A DNA stretch of 64,000 bases. Origin: an uncultured Spartobacteria bacterium (GTDB taxonomy: Bacteria; Verrucomicrobiota; Verrucomicrobiia; Chthoniobacterales; Chthoniobacteraceae). Positions 1-9,493 of the stretch are shown in pieces. The stretch's first letter is position 1. The number at the start of each line of letters is the position of its first letter. The stretch lies in the NCBI GenBank assembly GCA_903882875.1, contig CAIRYQ010000068.1, positions 1-64,000 on the forward strand, in the 5' to 3' direction. The notes beneath the pieces are model-generated. The model ran no database searches, was not told the origin of the DNA, and saw only the letters and a program-made list of their open reading frames with translations. The position numbers and the translations under genes were made by a program.

Positions 1-239
1 GGAATCCTCTGCTCGAACGCTACGCGATCTCACCCGTCGTTGAAGTTCCATGCGTTCGGTATCAGTAAGAATCAATGGTTGAATGGCCATTCGCCAATCT
101 TATCTCATGTGTGGCCGAAGTCAATGTTACGTTGCACTAGACGCTCGTGCATGAATGTATCCGTGCAGTGCTCACCTGAGTTGCTTCGCTGTCGAACAAC
201 GCTCGTCGAATGTACAGATGAACTACTGTTAAACTAATT
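1..239. other. Unassigned left edge
   Basis: I see no gene I can support here. The plus strand is open for about 65 codons from position 40. Its translation is rich in Cys, Arg and Leu, has no recognisable motif and no convincing ribosome-binding site. No tRNA cloverleaf, terminator or repeat was recognised. Confidence 0.4.
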
Positions 240-668
240 TCAGAGTTCTGTGTCTTTGCTGCCGTATGTACCCTCGATGTCTCTATTACCGAATAGCCGC
301 ACCTTGGTTACTTTTCCGAAGGGAAATTTCACGACTTGCTCTTTCTTCGGTTCGATATTTCCCGATCTGGTAATGCTCCATTTGAAAGTCACCTCATAAC
401 CGGAAGTGGTGCGTCGCGGCGAAGACGCACTGAATCAAATCGTGGTCTGCGCCTGCTGACTTTCATGAAAAGATTCTTCCGCAATGTCGGGATGCAACAG
501 CAAGGCCACTTTGCCGCGGTCGGACTTGAACCTCACTATAAGTGTCTCAGGGTCGTGCTCCAAATCCTGTCGCAGTTTATGATGGCCGGATTCTTCGGCG
601 CTACCGATGACTGCCAAACCGAAGGCTGCCAAGCCGACGAACAAAACGAGTATTTTCGAAGGACCCAT
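240..668 (-). pseudogene. Small secreted protein interrupted by an in-frame TGA
   Basis: Translation from the ATG at 668 gives a clear signal peptide (MGPSKILVLFVGLAAFGLAVIGSA) and then a charged domain that stops at a TGA at 435-437. The same frame stays open beyond it for another 64 codons to a TGA at 240-242. That part has alternating polar and aromatic residues (GYEVTFKWSITRSGNI) typical of a real beta-rich domain. The simplest reading is one exported protein of about 142 residues broken by a nonsense mutation, for example CGA to TGA. A genuine 77-residue product or a sequencing error are alternatives. It lies 26 bp downstream of the SirB1-like gene on the same strand. The family is not recognised. 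Confidence 0.5.
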
Positions 669-694
669 TCAAAGATGCCCTTTTCCAGTCGCCC

Positions 695-1522
695 TCACAC
701 TGTCGCGCGCTGGAGCACTTGGAGCCAGCCGTGCAATTTTTCCCCGAGGCGTGGGTCGCCGGTTTCGGCGGCGTGGAGGAGGTTGTTGAGCATTCGCGCC
801 AGCATCACGCGCGGCTTGCATGGGAGGAGATGGTGCGGCTGGAGTTCGAGGCCCTGGCTTTCGAGAAGCTTCTGGCAGTCTTCGAGCTGGAGGCGGCGGC
901 CGGCGTGGAAGGGATCGAGGAAGACGCCGCCGACGCGCACGACGAAATGTCCCGGCAGACCCACGCCGAGGATCGGCAGGGCGGCACGGCGGCCCACGGC
1001 GATGTAGATCAGGCAGAGCGTGATCGGGTTGCCGCGGCGGTGCTCGATCACGCGCGGGAGAAGCGAATTTTCCTCGGCGTAGTAGTCGTCCTCGTTGCCG
1101 CGAAAGCCGAGTTCGCTGCCGAGGAATGCGGCGAGCGTGTTGCACTGCTGGATGACGGTGTCCTTGCCGAGGAGCTTGCGCCCGAGGGTGGCACCCCACT
1201 GATCGAGCTGCGCGCGGAGGTCGTCGAAATCCTCGCCGGGCGCGATGACGGAGGCGAGCGTCCACGCGGCGTCCTCGATGTCGCCGTCCTCGGGGAAATT
1301 TGCGCAGAGCCTGCCGAATTTCTGCTCGGCGGCGTCGCCCGCAATCTGGGCGATGGTTTCCTTCAGCCGGCGCTCGGCGCGTCCGCTCGCGGCGGGAAGG
1401 AGCTCGCGGAGGTCGTCGAGCGTCGCGGGGCCGCGCGCGATGAGCTGGCTTTGCACGAGGGCCGCGGTGTCGGAATCCTCGTCGGCGAGGAGCGACAAAA
1501 TCGAATCGCGCTGCGGAAGCAT
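695..1522 (-). CDS. SirB1-type transglutaminase-like protein
   Basis: The 275-residue protein has the SirB1/YchA pattern. An all-helical N-terminal half is followed by a transglutaminase-like core around residues 162-205 with RRGNPITLCLIY, the LPGHFVVRV strand and the DPFHAG motif. The family is widespread and its biochemical role is unsettled, so no reaction is assigned. The start at 1522 (MLPQRDSIL) is chosen because the longer open frame upstream adds only low-complexity sequence. It is divergent from the RNase III gene and probably shares a transcript with the small secreted ORF downstream. Confidence 0.8.
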   Translation of the reverse strand: MLPQRDSILSLLADEDSDTAALVQSQLIARGPATLDDLRELLPAASGRAERRLKETIAQIAGDAAEQKFGRLCANFPEDGDIEDAAWTLASVIAPGEDFDDLRAQLDQWGATLGRKLLGKDTVIQQCNTLAAFLGSELGFRGNEDDYYAEENSLLPRVIEHRRGNPITLCLIYIAVGRRAALPILGVGLPGHFVVRVGGVFLDPFHAGRRLQLEDCQKLLESQGLELQPHHLLPCKPRVMLARMLNNLLHAAETGDPRLGEKLHGWLQVLQRATV

Positions 1523-1680
1523 GGCGCAGGCTAGTGCCCTTGATGGGTCAGTCAAGCTGCGGAAAGATGGAGATTCGGAATGTGTTGCAGAAACCCAGAC
1601 CCGTCCTCCGCGTGTCATTGCATTTAACTTTCTTTTTTCCGAGGAAAAATCCGGGCCGCTTGCTATTCACCTGCGCCCCG

Positions 1681-2430
1681 ATGAACCCGCTCGAACTGAG
1701 ACTGAAGTACAAATTCCGCAATCCGCTCCTGCTCGCGGAGGCGCTCACGCATCCGTCGCTCGGGCATGAGACGCAGCGGCACCACTTCGACAACCAGCGC
1801 CTTGAATTCCTCGGTGATGCGGTGCTCCAGCTCATTTTCACCGAGTGGCTCTTTGATCATTTTCCGAAATTCAGCGAGGGACAGCTCACGAAGATGCGCT
1901 CCGGGCTCGTTTCCCGTGAAGGTCTGAAAATTCACGCTGAACGGCTCGATCTCGGCCAGCACCTGATGATGGGACGCGGCGAGGAAAGCTCCGGCGGACG
2001 CGAACGCAGTTCCGCGCTGGCGGATGCTTACGAGGCGCTCATCGGCGCAATCTACCTCGATTCGGATTACGTCACCGCGCGCAGAATCGTCCTCACGGAA
2101 GCGCGCGAGGATCTCGAAAACCTCGACGTGGATCCGCCGGATCAAAATCCGAAAGGTCAACTTCAGGAAGTGCTTCAGGCAATCTCACCGGTCAGCCCTG
2201 TATATCCGATCCTCTCCGCTGAGGGCCCGGAACATCAGAAGGATTTCGTCGCGCAAGTGACTTGGAACGGCATCGAACTCGGCGAAGGCACGGGACGCAG
2301 CAAGAAGGACGCGGAGACCGCTGCCGCACGGGATGCACTGAACAAACGCAAGTGGGAAGCCTCCGGATTTTCGTCCGAACCGCTCAAGAAAAAAGCTGCG
2401 AATAAGAAACCAAACAGTGCGAAGAACTGA
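1681..2430 (+). CDS. rnc: Ribonuclease III
   Basis: RNase III cleaves double-stranded RNA during rRNA processing and in mRNA and antisense turnover, acting as a dimer in the cytoplasm. The 249-residue product shows the family signature at residues 38-49 (NQRLEFLGDAVL) and the second acidic motif ADAYEALIGAIYLD. A dsRNA-binding domain lies at about residues 155-225, with the GRSKKDAETAAARDAL helix. Length is slightly above the usual 220-240 because of a basic lysine-rich tail. The start MNPLELRLKYKF at 1681 aligns with the family; the upstream in-frame extension does not. Confidence 0.95.
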   Translation: MNPLELRLKYKFRNPLLLAEALTHPSLGHETQRHHFDNQRLEFLGDAVLQLIFTEWLFDHFPKFSEGQLTKMRSGLVSREGLKIHAERLDLGQHLMMGRGEESSGGRERSSALADAYEALIGAIYLDSDYVTARRIVLTEAREDLENLDVDPPDQNPKGQLQEVLQAISPVSPVYPILSAEGPEHQKDFVAQVTWNGIELGEGTGRSKKDAETAAARDALNKRKWEASGFSSEPLKKKAANKKPNSAKN

Positions 2431-2638
2431 CGAACAACTGCACGTCCTCCGCTTTTTGAAGAATGCCTCGGAAGTAATGCAGCGATTCTTCACAGCATCC
2501 GATTGCTGCGGAACCCGCATGGAGACTGCGTGGAACGACCGAGGAGCGAGTTCTTCACACGCTGATGATTAAGAAGAATCTGCGCTCGAAAATGAAACTT
2601 CTCCGATCAGCATGTGAACAACATGCGTTTCCACACAC

Positions 2639-4114
2639 ATGAGCGCCCGGCATTACGTGGCCGTGGATCTCGGTGCCGAGAGCGGTCGCGTGATGCTCGG
2701 CACTCTTGCAAAAGGAAAACTCACGCTTGAGGAGGTTCATCGTTTTCCCAACGGCCCGCTGCGTTTCCAAGGCACTCTGCGCTGGGACGTGATGCGCCTT
2801 TGGGAGGATGTGAAAGCCGGTTTGAGGAAGGTCGCCGCCCGCGCGATTCCCATTGCTGGAATCAGCGTGGATTCGTGGGGCGTGGACTACGTGCTGATGA
2901 ATGACGCCGAGCCGATGCTGAGGATGCCCTTTTGCTACCGTGATTCGCGCACGGAAAAGCCTTTCGCCGAAATCGCCGGATCGCACAGCGACACGATCTA
3001 CGTCGAGACCGGGTCACAGTTCTTGCCGATCAACACGCTGTACCATCTGGTGGCGGAAAAAAGGGACGCACCGGAAATCTTCGGTCTTACAAAAAGGTTC
3101 CTGATGATTGGCGACTGGTTCCACTTTCTCCTCAGCGGACACGCGGTGCAAGAGGAGAGCAATGCCAGCTCGACGCAGGCGTGGAATCCCATGACGCGTC
3201 GGTGGAGTGAACGAGTGATCATGCTCGCGGGTCTGCCAGACACGATTTTTCCCGAGGTGGTTCCATCATGCACGCGATTGGGAACGTTGACGCAAGCAAC
3301 GCAGTTGGAGACCGGCCTCGGTCCGATCGAAGTCGTGGCGGGGTGTGTGCATGACACCGCCGCTGCTGTGGCGGCGATCCCCGCTGAGGGCGACGGTTGG
3401 GCCTACATCAGCAGCGGCACCTGGTCGCTTGCCGGACTGGAATTGCAGAAGCCGCTGATCAGCGAGGCGGGACGCGCGGCGAATTTCACAAATGAAACCG
3501 GCGTCGGTGCGACGTCGCGTTTTTTGCGAAATGCGAGCGGGCTGTGGATCTTGCAGGAGTGCCGGCGCATGTGGGCGAATGAAGGGCGCGAGTTTGATTA
3601 TTCCGAACTGACTGCGCTCGCCGCGGCCGCCGAGCCGTTCCGTTCGCTCGTGAACCCGACCGATCCGGGTTTTCTGCGACCGGACAACATGCCCGCTGCC
3701 ATGCGCGAATTTTGCCGCGCGACCGGACAACCGCAGCCGGAGACGCCGGGCCAGTTCACGCGCTACGCACTCGAAAGTCTCGCGTGCATGTACGCCGGGC
3801 TGATGTCGCAGATGGAATCCGTGACGGGCCGCTCACTGCACACACTCCACATTGTCGGCGGTGGCAGCCGAAATGCGCTGCTGAATCAGATGACCGCGGA
3901 TGCGATCAACCGCACCGTCGTCGCCGGCCCGGTCGAAGCCACGGCAATCGGCAACGTGCTGCAGCAGGCGCTCACGCTCGGGCACATCACGAGCCACGCG
4001 GAGCTGCGGCGGATCGTGAAGGCGTCGTTTCCGGTGGAAACATGCACCCCGCGCACGGCCGCGCGCTGGAGCGGGGCGCACGAGCGATTCGCGAAACTGA
4101 CGCAAGACCGTTAG
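2639..4114 (+). CDS. rhaB: Rhamnulokinase
   Basis: RhaB phosphorylates L-rhamnulose to rhamnulose 1-phosphate in rhamnose breakdown. The 491-residue protein has the FGGY-kinase N-terminal phosphate loop (VDLGAESGRVMLG) and the rhamnulokinase-type TLRWDVMRLWEDV and SVDSWGVDYVL segments. The C-terminal ATP-binding motif is IVGGGSRNALLNQMTAD. No rhamnose isomerase or aldolase lies next to it, so the gene stands alone here. No strong Shine-Dalgarno is visible before the ATG at 2639. Its stop overlaps by 4 bp the stop of the convergent MarR gene. Confidence 0.92.
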   Translation: MSARHYVAVDLGAESGRVMLGTLAKGKLTLEEVHRFPNGPLRFQGTLRWDVMRLWEDVKAGLRKVAARAIPIAGISVDSWGVDYVLMNDAEPMLRMPFCYRDSRTEKPFAEIAGSHSDTIYVETGSQFLPINTLYHLVAEKRDAPEIFGLTKRFLMIGDWFHFLLSGHAVQEESNASSTQAWNPMTRRWSERVIMLAGLPDTIFPEVVPSCTRLGTLTQATQLETGLGPIEVVAGCVHDTAAAVAAIPAEGDGWAYISSGTWSLAGLELQKPLISEAGRAANFTNETGVGATSRFLRNASGLWILQECRRMWANEGREFDYSELTALAAAAEPFRSLVNPTDPGFLRPDNMPAAMREFCRATGQPQPETPGQFTRYALESLACMYAGLMSQMESVTGRSLHTLHIVGGGSRNALLNQMTADAINRTVVAGPVEATAIGNVLQQALTLGHITSHAELRRIVKASFPVETCTPRTAARWSGAHERFAKLTQDR

Positions 4115-4584
4115 AGAGGCTTCTTGCGGTTCGCGGCCTCTGAGCAGGCTTCGGCGACGGCGTCGAGTTCTGCGAGGAAACGCGCGCGGCGGGATTCTGG
4201 GAGAATGGCGAGCGATTCCTCCTGCAAGCTGCGCGCGACTTCAAACGCCTCGGTGAAAACGCGGTGGCCATTCGGTTCCAGACGCACGCGGCGCGCGCGG
4301 CGATCCGTCTCATGCGGATGACGCGAGAGAAGTGCGGCCTTTTCCATGCGGCGCAAAATCGAGGTGATCGTGTTCGGATCACTCGCCATGAGATCCGTGA
4401 TCGTCTGCTGCGTGAGTCCGCGCGCGTCGCCCTCGTGTAGCCAGCGCAGGATACTGTATTGATCCGGCGTGATGCCGAGGTGCGCGATGCGATGGCGAAA
4501 GGTCTGGTTCAGCGAATACCACGCGCGGCGCAGCAGCGGCGGGAGCCGGCGCGAGGATTCCTTGCGTGTGGATTTGTCCGGCAT
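4111..4584 (-). CDS. MarR-family transcriptional regulator
   Basis: This is a 157-residue winged-helix regulator. The helix-turn-helix lies around GLTQQTITDLMASDPNTITS and the wing contains HPHETDRRARRVRLEPNG, the characteristic DxRxxxV/L motif of MarR proteins. The start MPDKSTRKESS at 4584 gives the usual length; the upstream extension is Pro/Ser/Arg-rich noise. It sits 7 bp downstream of the Mrp-like gene on the same strand, so the two are probably co-transcribed. Neither ligand nor target is apparent from the sequence. Confidence 0.85.
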   Translation of the reverse strand: MPDKSTRKESSRRLPPLLRRAWYSLNQTFRHRIAHLGITPDQYSILRWLHEGDARGLTQQTITDLMASDPNTITSILRRMEKAALLSRHPHETDRRARRVRLEPNGHRVFTEAFEVARSLQEESLAILPESRRARFLAELDAVAEACSEAANRKKPL

Positions 4585-4591
4585 GGCGCGA

Positions 4592-5638
4592 TCAGGTTGG
4601 GACGGCGGTGCGGAGTTTCGCCGCGATGCTGGCGAAACTTTTTGAGACGGCGCACGTGGGTTCGGCGATGACGATGGGCGCGCCCTTGTCGCCGGCCTCG
4701 CGTGTGGCGATGTCAATCGGCACCTGGCCGAGCAGCGGGACTTTGAGCCGGTCCGCCTCGCGCTGGCCGCCGCCGCTGCCGAAGATGTCGTACCGCTTGC
4801 CGTCGCTCGGGCAGAGGAAGTGGCTCATATTTTCCACGATGCCGAGCACGGGCACGTTCACTTTTTCAAACATTGTCGCGGCCTTGCGCGCATCAATGAG
4901 CGCGACTTCCTGCGGCGTGGTGACGATGACCGCGCCCGCGAGCGCGACGGTCTGCACGATGGTGAGCTGGATGTCACCGGTGCCGGGCGGCAGATCGAGG
5001 ATGAGGTAGTCGAGCCCGTCCCAGTTCACCTGCCGGAGAAATTGCTGCGTGTATTTTGTGACCATCGGCCCGCGCAAAATCGCGGGTGCGGCGTCATCGA
5101 GCAGGAAGCCCATGCTCATCAGTTTCAGGCCGTGGCGCTCGACGGGGATGATGCGGTTGTCGTCGTCGGCAAAAGGCCGCTCGGTCACGCCGAACATGAG
5201 GCCGATGCTCGGGCCGTAGAGATCGCAATCGCACAGGCCGACGCTCGCGCCCGCGGCGTGGAGCGCGCAGGCGATGTTCGCGGCGACGGTGCTCTTTCCC
5301 ACGCCGCCTTTTCCACTCGCGACGGCGATGACGTGCTTCACGCCAGGGATGGATGTCTGCGGCATTCCACCCGCGGCGACAGGCGTCTGCTGCGGCGCGT
5401 GGATGTCCACACGCACGGTGACATTCGTCACGTCGGGCAGCGTGCGAATCGCAGCCTCGGCTTCGGCCTTGATTTGCGCGGGGATTTTCGCATCGCCCGC
5501 AGTGATCGCGAGCTGCACGGAGACGTTGCCGCCTGTGACAACGATGTCCTTCACGAGACCGAAGCTGACGATGTCGCGACTGAAGCCGGGATATTTGACC
5601 GTGGCGAGTTGCTGGCGGATGGCGTCGGTGGTGGGCAT
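4592..5638 (-). CDS. mrp: Mrp/ApbC-type Fe-S carrier P-loop ATPase
   Basis: Mrp proteins bind and transfer Fe-S clusters to apoproteins in the cytoplasm. The 348-residue product has an N-terminal MIP18/DUF59 domain (about residues 5-75) and a deviant Walker A, GKGGVGKST at 109-117. It also has the switch DCDLYGPSIG and the nucleotide motif LDLPPGTGD. Family members usually carry a CPxC pair near the C-terminus. Here the site reads CPSDGKRYDIFG, so the second cysteine is missing, which may alter cluster binding. It precedes the MarR regulator. Confidence 0.9.
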   Translation of the reverse strand: MPTTDAIRQQLATVKYPGFSRDIVSFGLVKDIVVTGGNVSVQLAITAGDAKIPAQIKAEAEAAIRTLPDVTNVTVRVDIHAPQQTPVAAGGMPQTSIPGVKHVIAVASGKGGVGKSTVAANIACALHAAGASVGLCDCDLYGPSIGLMFGVTERPFADDDNRIIPVERHGLKLMSMGFLLDDAAPAILRGPMVTKYTQQFLRQVNWDGLDYLILDLPPGTGDIQLTIVQTVALAGAVIVTTPQEVALIDARKAATMFEKVNVPVLGIVENMSHFLCPSDGKRYDIFGSGGGQREADRLKVPLLGQVPIDIATREAGDKGAPIVIAEPTCAVSKSFASIAAKLRTAVPT

Positions 5639-5987
5639 GTGCGTTCAGTTCTCAGTGCGCTGCGGGCGGTGTCCAGTCAATCGCGCGACATTCCGCGGGT
5701 GCAAGTTCTGAACGGCGCTGCGGCGCGGAGAGGGAAACAAAATTTTCATCGAACATTTTGTGAACACACCGGTCTTATACAGTCCCAAAATTCAGCAGCC
5801 CTGAATGCAAAAAACACCCTCTTGCCAAACTTGTCGCGCCTGCTATCTGTCCGCCCCCCTTGGCGGCCCCAGCGCCGCCGGTGAACCAGCATCCGTTCAG
5901 TCGTTGACCTCGTCAATAGGCGTCGTGCGCATGCACTGAGCCCGAGTCGGCAGCCGGACGGAGAATCCAGCCACACCCAACGTTCTC
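5639..5987. other. 349-bp gap upstream of the ABC-exporter array
   Basis: This gap separates the divergent mrp gene and the ABC ATPase. It contains an AT-richer patch around 5740-5830 and one candidate promoter, listed separately. No ORF with a plausible start and composition, no tRNA and no clear hairpin terminator were seen. Confidence 0.5.
5822..5849 (+). promoter_or_regulatory. Candidate sigma-70-like promoter for the ABC-exporter array
   Basis: TTGCCA at 5822-5827 and TATCTG at 5844-5849 are separated by 16 bp and lie about 140 bp before the first gene of the array. The match to TTGACA/TATAAT is only partial, so this is a suggestion from sequence alone. Confidence 0.3.
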
Positions 5988-6917
5988 ATGATCAAAGTCG
6001 AACAGCTCACAAAAAAATACGGCTCCTTCACCGCCGTGGACGGCATCAGCTTCGAGGTGGAGAAGGGCGAGATCGTCGGCTTCCTCGGGCCGAACGGCGC
6101 GGGAAAAAGCACGACGATGAAAATCCTCACCAGCTACCTCCCGGCCACCAGCGGCAGGGCGAGCATCGCGGGATTCGATGTCTTTGATGACAGCATCCAG
6201 GCCCGCAGGCACATGGGCTACCTGCCGGAAAACACGCCGCTCTACGGCGACATGAAGGTCGGCGAATACCTGCGGTACCGCGCCGCGCTCAAGGGCGTGC
6301 CTCGCTCGAAGATGCGCGAACGCGTGGGCGACGTGCTGGAGCTTTGCCACATCGCAGACCGCGAGAAGCAGCTCATCGGATCACTTTCAAAAGGCTACCG
6401 CCAGCGCGTGGGCCTCGCGGATGCGCTCGTGCATGATCCGGACCTTCTCATTCTCGACGAGCCGACCATCGGCCTCGATCCGAACCAAATCCGCACGGTG
6501 CGCGAACTGATCAAGAGCCTCGCGCAAAAGCGCACGGTGCTCATCAGCACGCACATTCTGCCCGAAGTGGAGATGATGTGCTCGCGCGTCGTCGTCATCC
6601 ACCGTGGAACAATCCGCGCGTCGGACACGGCGGAGAACCTGATGAAGAACCACCGCTCCGTCGGCGAACTGCGCCTCGAAGCACGCGCGGGTGACGGCGC
6701 GGCGAACGCGCTGCGCGGCCTCGCGGGCGTGAAGGACGTGACGGAGACGCAGGACGGCGAGTGGACGACTTTCAAGCTGCGGCTCGATGCAAACGCAAAG
6801 CCCGGCGAGGAAATCCTAAATCTCGCTCGCGAGCGCAACTGGGCCGTGCGCGACCTGCACCAGAAGCGTGCGACGCTTGAGGACGTCTTCGCCGACCTCA
6901 CGACTTCGGAGAAATAG
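5988..6917 (+). CDS. ABC transporter ATP-binding protein (GldA-like)
   Basis: This 309-residue subunit should power the ABC-2 exporter encoded by the next genes. The Walker A motif is GPNGAGKST at about residues 34-42, the Q-loop region is MGYLPENTPLYGDMKV, and Walker B is LLILDEPTIGLDP. The signature reads LSKGYRQRVGLADAL, the variant typical of gliding-associated GldA and related exporters. A DUF4162-like C-terminal part follows. Downstream permease and GldG-like genes complete the system. Involvement in gliding itself is not shown, because homologous blocks are common in non-gliding bacteria. Confidence 0.9.
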   Translation: MIKVEQLTKKYGSFTAVDGISFEVEKGEIVGFLGPNGAGKSTTMKILTSYLPATSGRASIAGFDVFDDSIQARRHMGYLPENTPLYGDMKVGEYLRYRAALKGVPRSKMRERVGDVLELCHIADREKQLIGSLSKGYRQRVGLADALVHDPDLLILDEPTIGLDPNQIRTVRELIKSLAQKRTVLISTHILPEVEMMCSRVVVIHRGTIRASDTAENLMKNHRSVGELRLEARAGDGAANALRGLAGVKDVTETQDGEWTTFKLRLDANAKPGEEILNLARERNWAVRDLHQKRATLEDVFADLTTSEK

Positions 6918-6948
6918 ACAGCCCGGAAAACTTCCAGACACACACCGC

Positions 6949-7713
6949 ATGAGAACATTCTTCGTCCAACTCCTCCGCGAACTGCGCAGCATCTTTTACA
7001 CGCCCGTGGCGTACGTGGTCATCGCCCTGTTCGCGGGCCTGATGGGTTTCAATTTCCAGAGTTACATCACAATGCTGAACAAGCAGCCGGCCGATGTCAC
7101 CGTTCTTGAGGTCGTCTTCCTGAACGCGCTGTTCGTCTTCGTCTTTGCGTTCATCGCGGCGCTTATCACGATGCGCTCATTTTCCGAGGAGTTCCGCCTC
7201 GGCACCGTCGAGATGCTCATGACCGCGCCGGTGAAGGACTGGCACGTCGTGCTGGCGAAATTCTTCGGCGCGACGATTTTTTTCGCAATCCTCCTGCTGC
7301 CGACCGTGGCGTGCTTCTGGGTCTTTCACCTCGTCGCCCCGGATGCGGTTGCGGCGAAAAGCATCGGCGCCATCGTGAGCACCTACCTGCTGCTGATGAT
7401 GCTCGGGATGCTGTTCATCAGCATCGGCGTGTTCGCGAGTTCGCTCGTGCGGGATCAGATCAATGCGGCGGTCATCACGCTCGTTGTCACCATTCTCTAC
7501 ATCTTCATCCCGCTGATCATCGCACGGCTGCTCAATGTGACCGATCCGCGCGTGCAGCAGGTGACGGAGTTTTTCTCGCCGGTCGCGCACCTGCAGGATT
7601 TTTCAAAGGGCCTCGTGGATACGCGGCGCATCGTGTGGTACCTCACGGCGACCGGGTTCTTCGTGCTGCTCACCCACCACGTCTTCCACAGCCGCAAGCT
7701 GAAGGCTTCCTAA
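6949..7713 (+). CDS. ABC-2 type exporter permease (GldF-like)
   Basis: The 254-residue protein has about six hydrophobic segments, for example VAYVVIALFAGLMGF, FVFVFAFIAALITM and AAVITLVVTILYIFIPLII. It also carries the conserved SFSEEFRLGTVEMLMTAPV segment of ABC-2 permeases, where an EExxxGT-like motif follows the second helix. The start MRTFFVQLLREL at 6949 is 31 bp after the ATPase stop and gives the normal N-terminus. It should form the membrane channel for the ATPase upstream. Confidence 0.9.
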   Translation: MRTFFVQLLRELRSIFYTPVAYVVIALFAGLMGFNFQSYITMLNKQPADVTVLEVVFLNALFVFVFAFIAALITMRSFSEEFRLGTVEMLMTAPVKDWHVVLAKFFGATIFFAILLLPTVACFWVFHLVAPDAVAAKSIGAIVSTYLLLMMLGMLFISIGVFASSLVRDQINAAVITLVVTILYIFIPLIIARLLNVTDPRVQQVTEFFSPVAHLQDFSKGLVDTRRIVWYLTATGFFVLLTHHVFHSRKLKAS

Positions 7714-7740
7714 TCCGCGGCACCTCCCATTTTACGAACC

Positions 7741-9474
7741 ATGGAAACAAACGACACACAGCAACCCGCAAAGCCGGCGGCTCCGTCCAGCGGGCGGATC
7801 GAAGTGGGCATCAACATCGTCGTCCAGATCGCGCTCGTGATCGCGGCGCTCGTGATGCTGAACTGGCTCGGCAACAAATACTATGCGCGGCTCGACTGGA
7901 GCCGCGGCCAGAACATCACGCTCAGCCCGCAGACGAAGGCGCTGCTCGGCGGTCTCGAAAAGCCCGTGCAGGCGATCGTGATGTTTGCACAGGCCGGCGA
8001 GGCGGAGGCGGACGCGCAGCAACTGCTCCGCGAATATCAGTTTGCCGCGAAGGGCAAGCTGACGGTCGAGGAGGTGGATCCGTATGCGAACCTGGCGCGT
8101 GCGAAGGAACTCCAGGCGCAGTTCCATTTTCATGAAAACGACAACGTGGTGATCTTTGTCTATGACGGGCGGCACAAGTTCGTGAACAGCGGCGACCTCG
8201 CGGAGTTCGAGCAGATGGATCAGATGACAATGATGATGAACCGCCGCCCGCCGCAGATGCTTGCGTTCAAGGGCGAGCAGGTCTTCACGAGCACGCTGAT
8301 CGAGCTGACGGAGACGAAGCAGAACAAGCTCTACCTTGTGGGCGGGCACGGCGAATACGACGGCGACACGCGCGAACTCGCCACGTTCCGCGAATTCCTC
8401 ACGCGGCAGAACCTGAAGTTCGAGACGCTGAAGCTCGCGGACAAGGATTCCATTCCCGCCGACGCGAGCATGATCGCGATCCTCGGGCCGAGGTTTGATT
8501 TCTCCGAGCGCGACCTGAAGCTGCTCACCGACTACTGGGAGCGGAAGGGCCGCATTTTCATCGGGACCGGATGGACGAACGGCAAGACGCCGAACCTGAG
8601 CGACTGGCTGGCCGCGCGCGGCGTGCGGCCGCAGAATGATGTCGTCCTCGCCGTGGTGAACGACAGCGGGGTCATCAAGCCGCTCTCCTCCCCGGTCGGC
8701 TCCATCGTCCACCGTGGCTCGCCGATTACCAAGGAGCTGAATGGCGTTGACACGCAGATGCTCGGCCTGACTCAGTCGCTGCTGCTCGACCGCAACTTGG
8801 AAAAGGCCTCGCGGCTCCAGATCACCGAGCTGCTCACAGCGCCGAAGGGATTCTGGGGTGAGACGGAATTCAATCCCGCCGACCGCACGGCGATGCCGAT
8901 GTTCGATCCCAAGAAGGATCACGCGGCACCGCTCACGCTCGGCGTGGCCGTCGAGCGCGGCGGCTCCGGCGACCCGAAGGTGACGCTCGAAACCTCGCGC
9001 ATGGTCGTCTTTGGCAACGGCGACTTTCTCTCGGAGGGCGGGCTGCAGGTCGGTCAGGCGAGCCTCGACCTCGCGCTCAACAGCGTGAACTGGCTGCTGA
9101 ACCGCGACAACCTGATCAGCATCCCTCCGAAGGTGAAGGAAAAGCTGAGCCTGAAACTTTCCGACACGCAGGTGAGCACCATCCGCTGGTGGGTGATGCT
9201 TTTCATCCCGGTGCTGATCGCGGTCTTCGGCCTCTACCACCTCATGTGGCGGTCGGGAAAAAATCTCTTCTCGCTCACGCTGTGGTTCGCCGTGGTGTTC
9301 CTCGGCTTCATCGCGTCGTGGCTCACGGTGCAGTGGCGGCTCGGGCTGTGGAAGCCGACGCTGAAGATGTCGCCGACATTCTGGATTGCGATCGGGGTCG
9401 CTGTGGCGATCGGCGTCGCGGCCGCGATTGCAAATACCGTCGAGCAAAAGCGCCGCGTGAAATCTCAGGACTAA
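7741..9474 (+). CDS. GldG-like ABC-transporter auxiliary protein
   Basis: The 577-residue protein has one N-terminal membrane helix (about residues 22-42). A large extracytoplasmic domain of the GldG/ABC-type uncharacterised family follows, with segments YARLDWSRGQNITLSPQTK and LYLVGGHGEYDGD. Three C-terminal helices start near WWVMLFIPVLIAVFGLYHLM. This architecture is the usual partner of GldA/GldF-type ABC pairs. It follows the permease by 27 bp and precedes the DUF4340 gene by 19 bp. The transported substrate cannot be deduced. Confidence 0.85.
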   Translation: METNDTQQPAKPAAPSSGRIEVGINIVVQIALVIAALVMLNWLGNKYYARLDWSRGQNITLSPQTKALLGGLEKPVQAIVMFAQAGEAEADAQQLLREYQFAAKGKLTVEEVDPYANLARAKELQAQFHFHENDNVVIFVYDGRHKFVNSGDLAEFEQMDQMTMMMNRRPPQMLAFKGEQVFTSTLIELTETKQNKLYLVGGHGEYDGDTRELATFREFLTRQNLKFETLKLADKDSIPADASMIAILGPRFDFSERDLKLLTDYWERKGRIFIGTGWTNGKTPNLSDWLAARGVRPQNDVVLAVVNDSGVIKPLSSPVGSIVHRGSPITKELNGVDTQMLGLTQSLLLDRNLEKASRLQITELLTAPKGFWGETEFNPADRTAMPMFDPKKDHAAPLTLGVAVERGGSGDPKVTLETSRMVVFGNGDFLSEGGLQVGQASLDLALNSVNWLLNRDNLISIPPKVKEKLSLKLSDTQVSTIRWWVMLFIPVLIAVFGLYHLMWRSGKNLFSLTLWFAVVFLGFIASWLTVQWRLGLWKPTLKMSPTFWIAIGVAVAIGVAAAIANTVEQKRRVKSQD

Positions 9475-9493
9475 TCCCCATTTTTCCCAAGCC

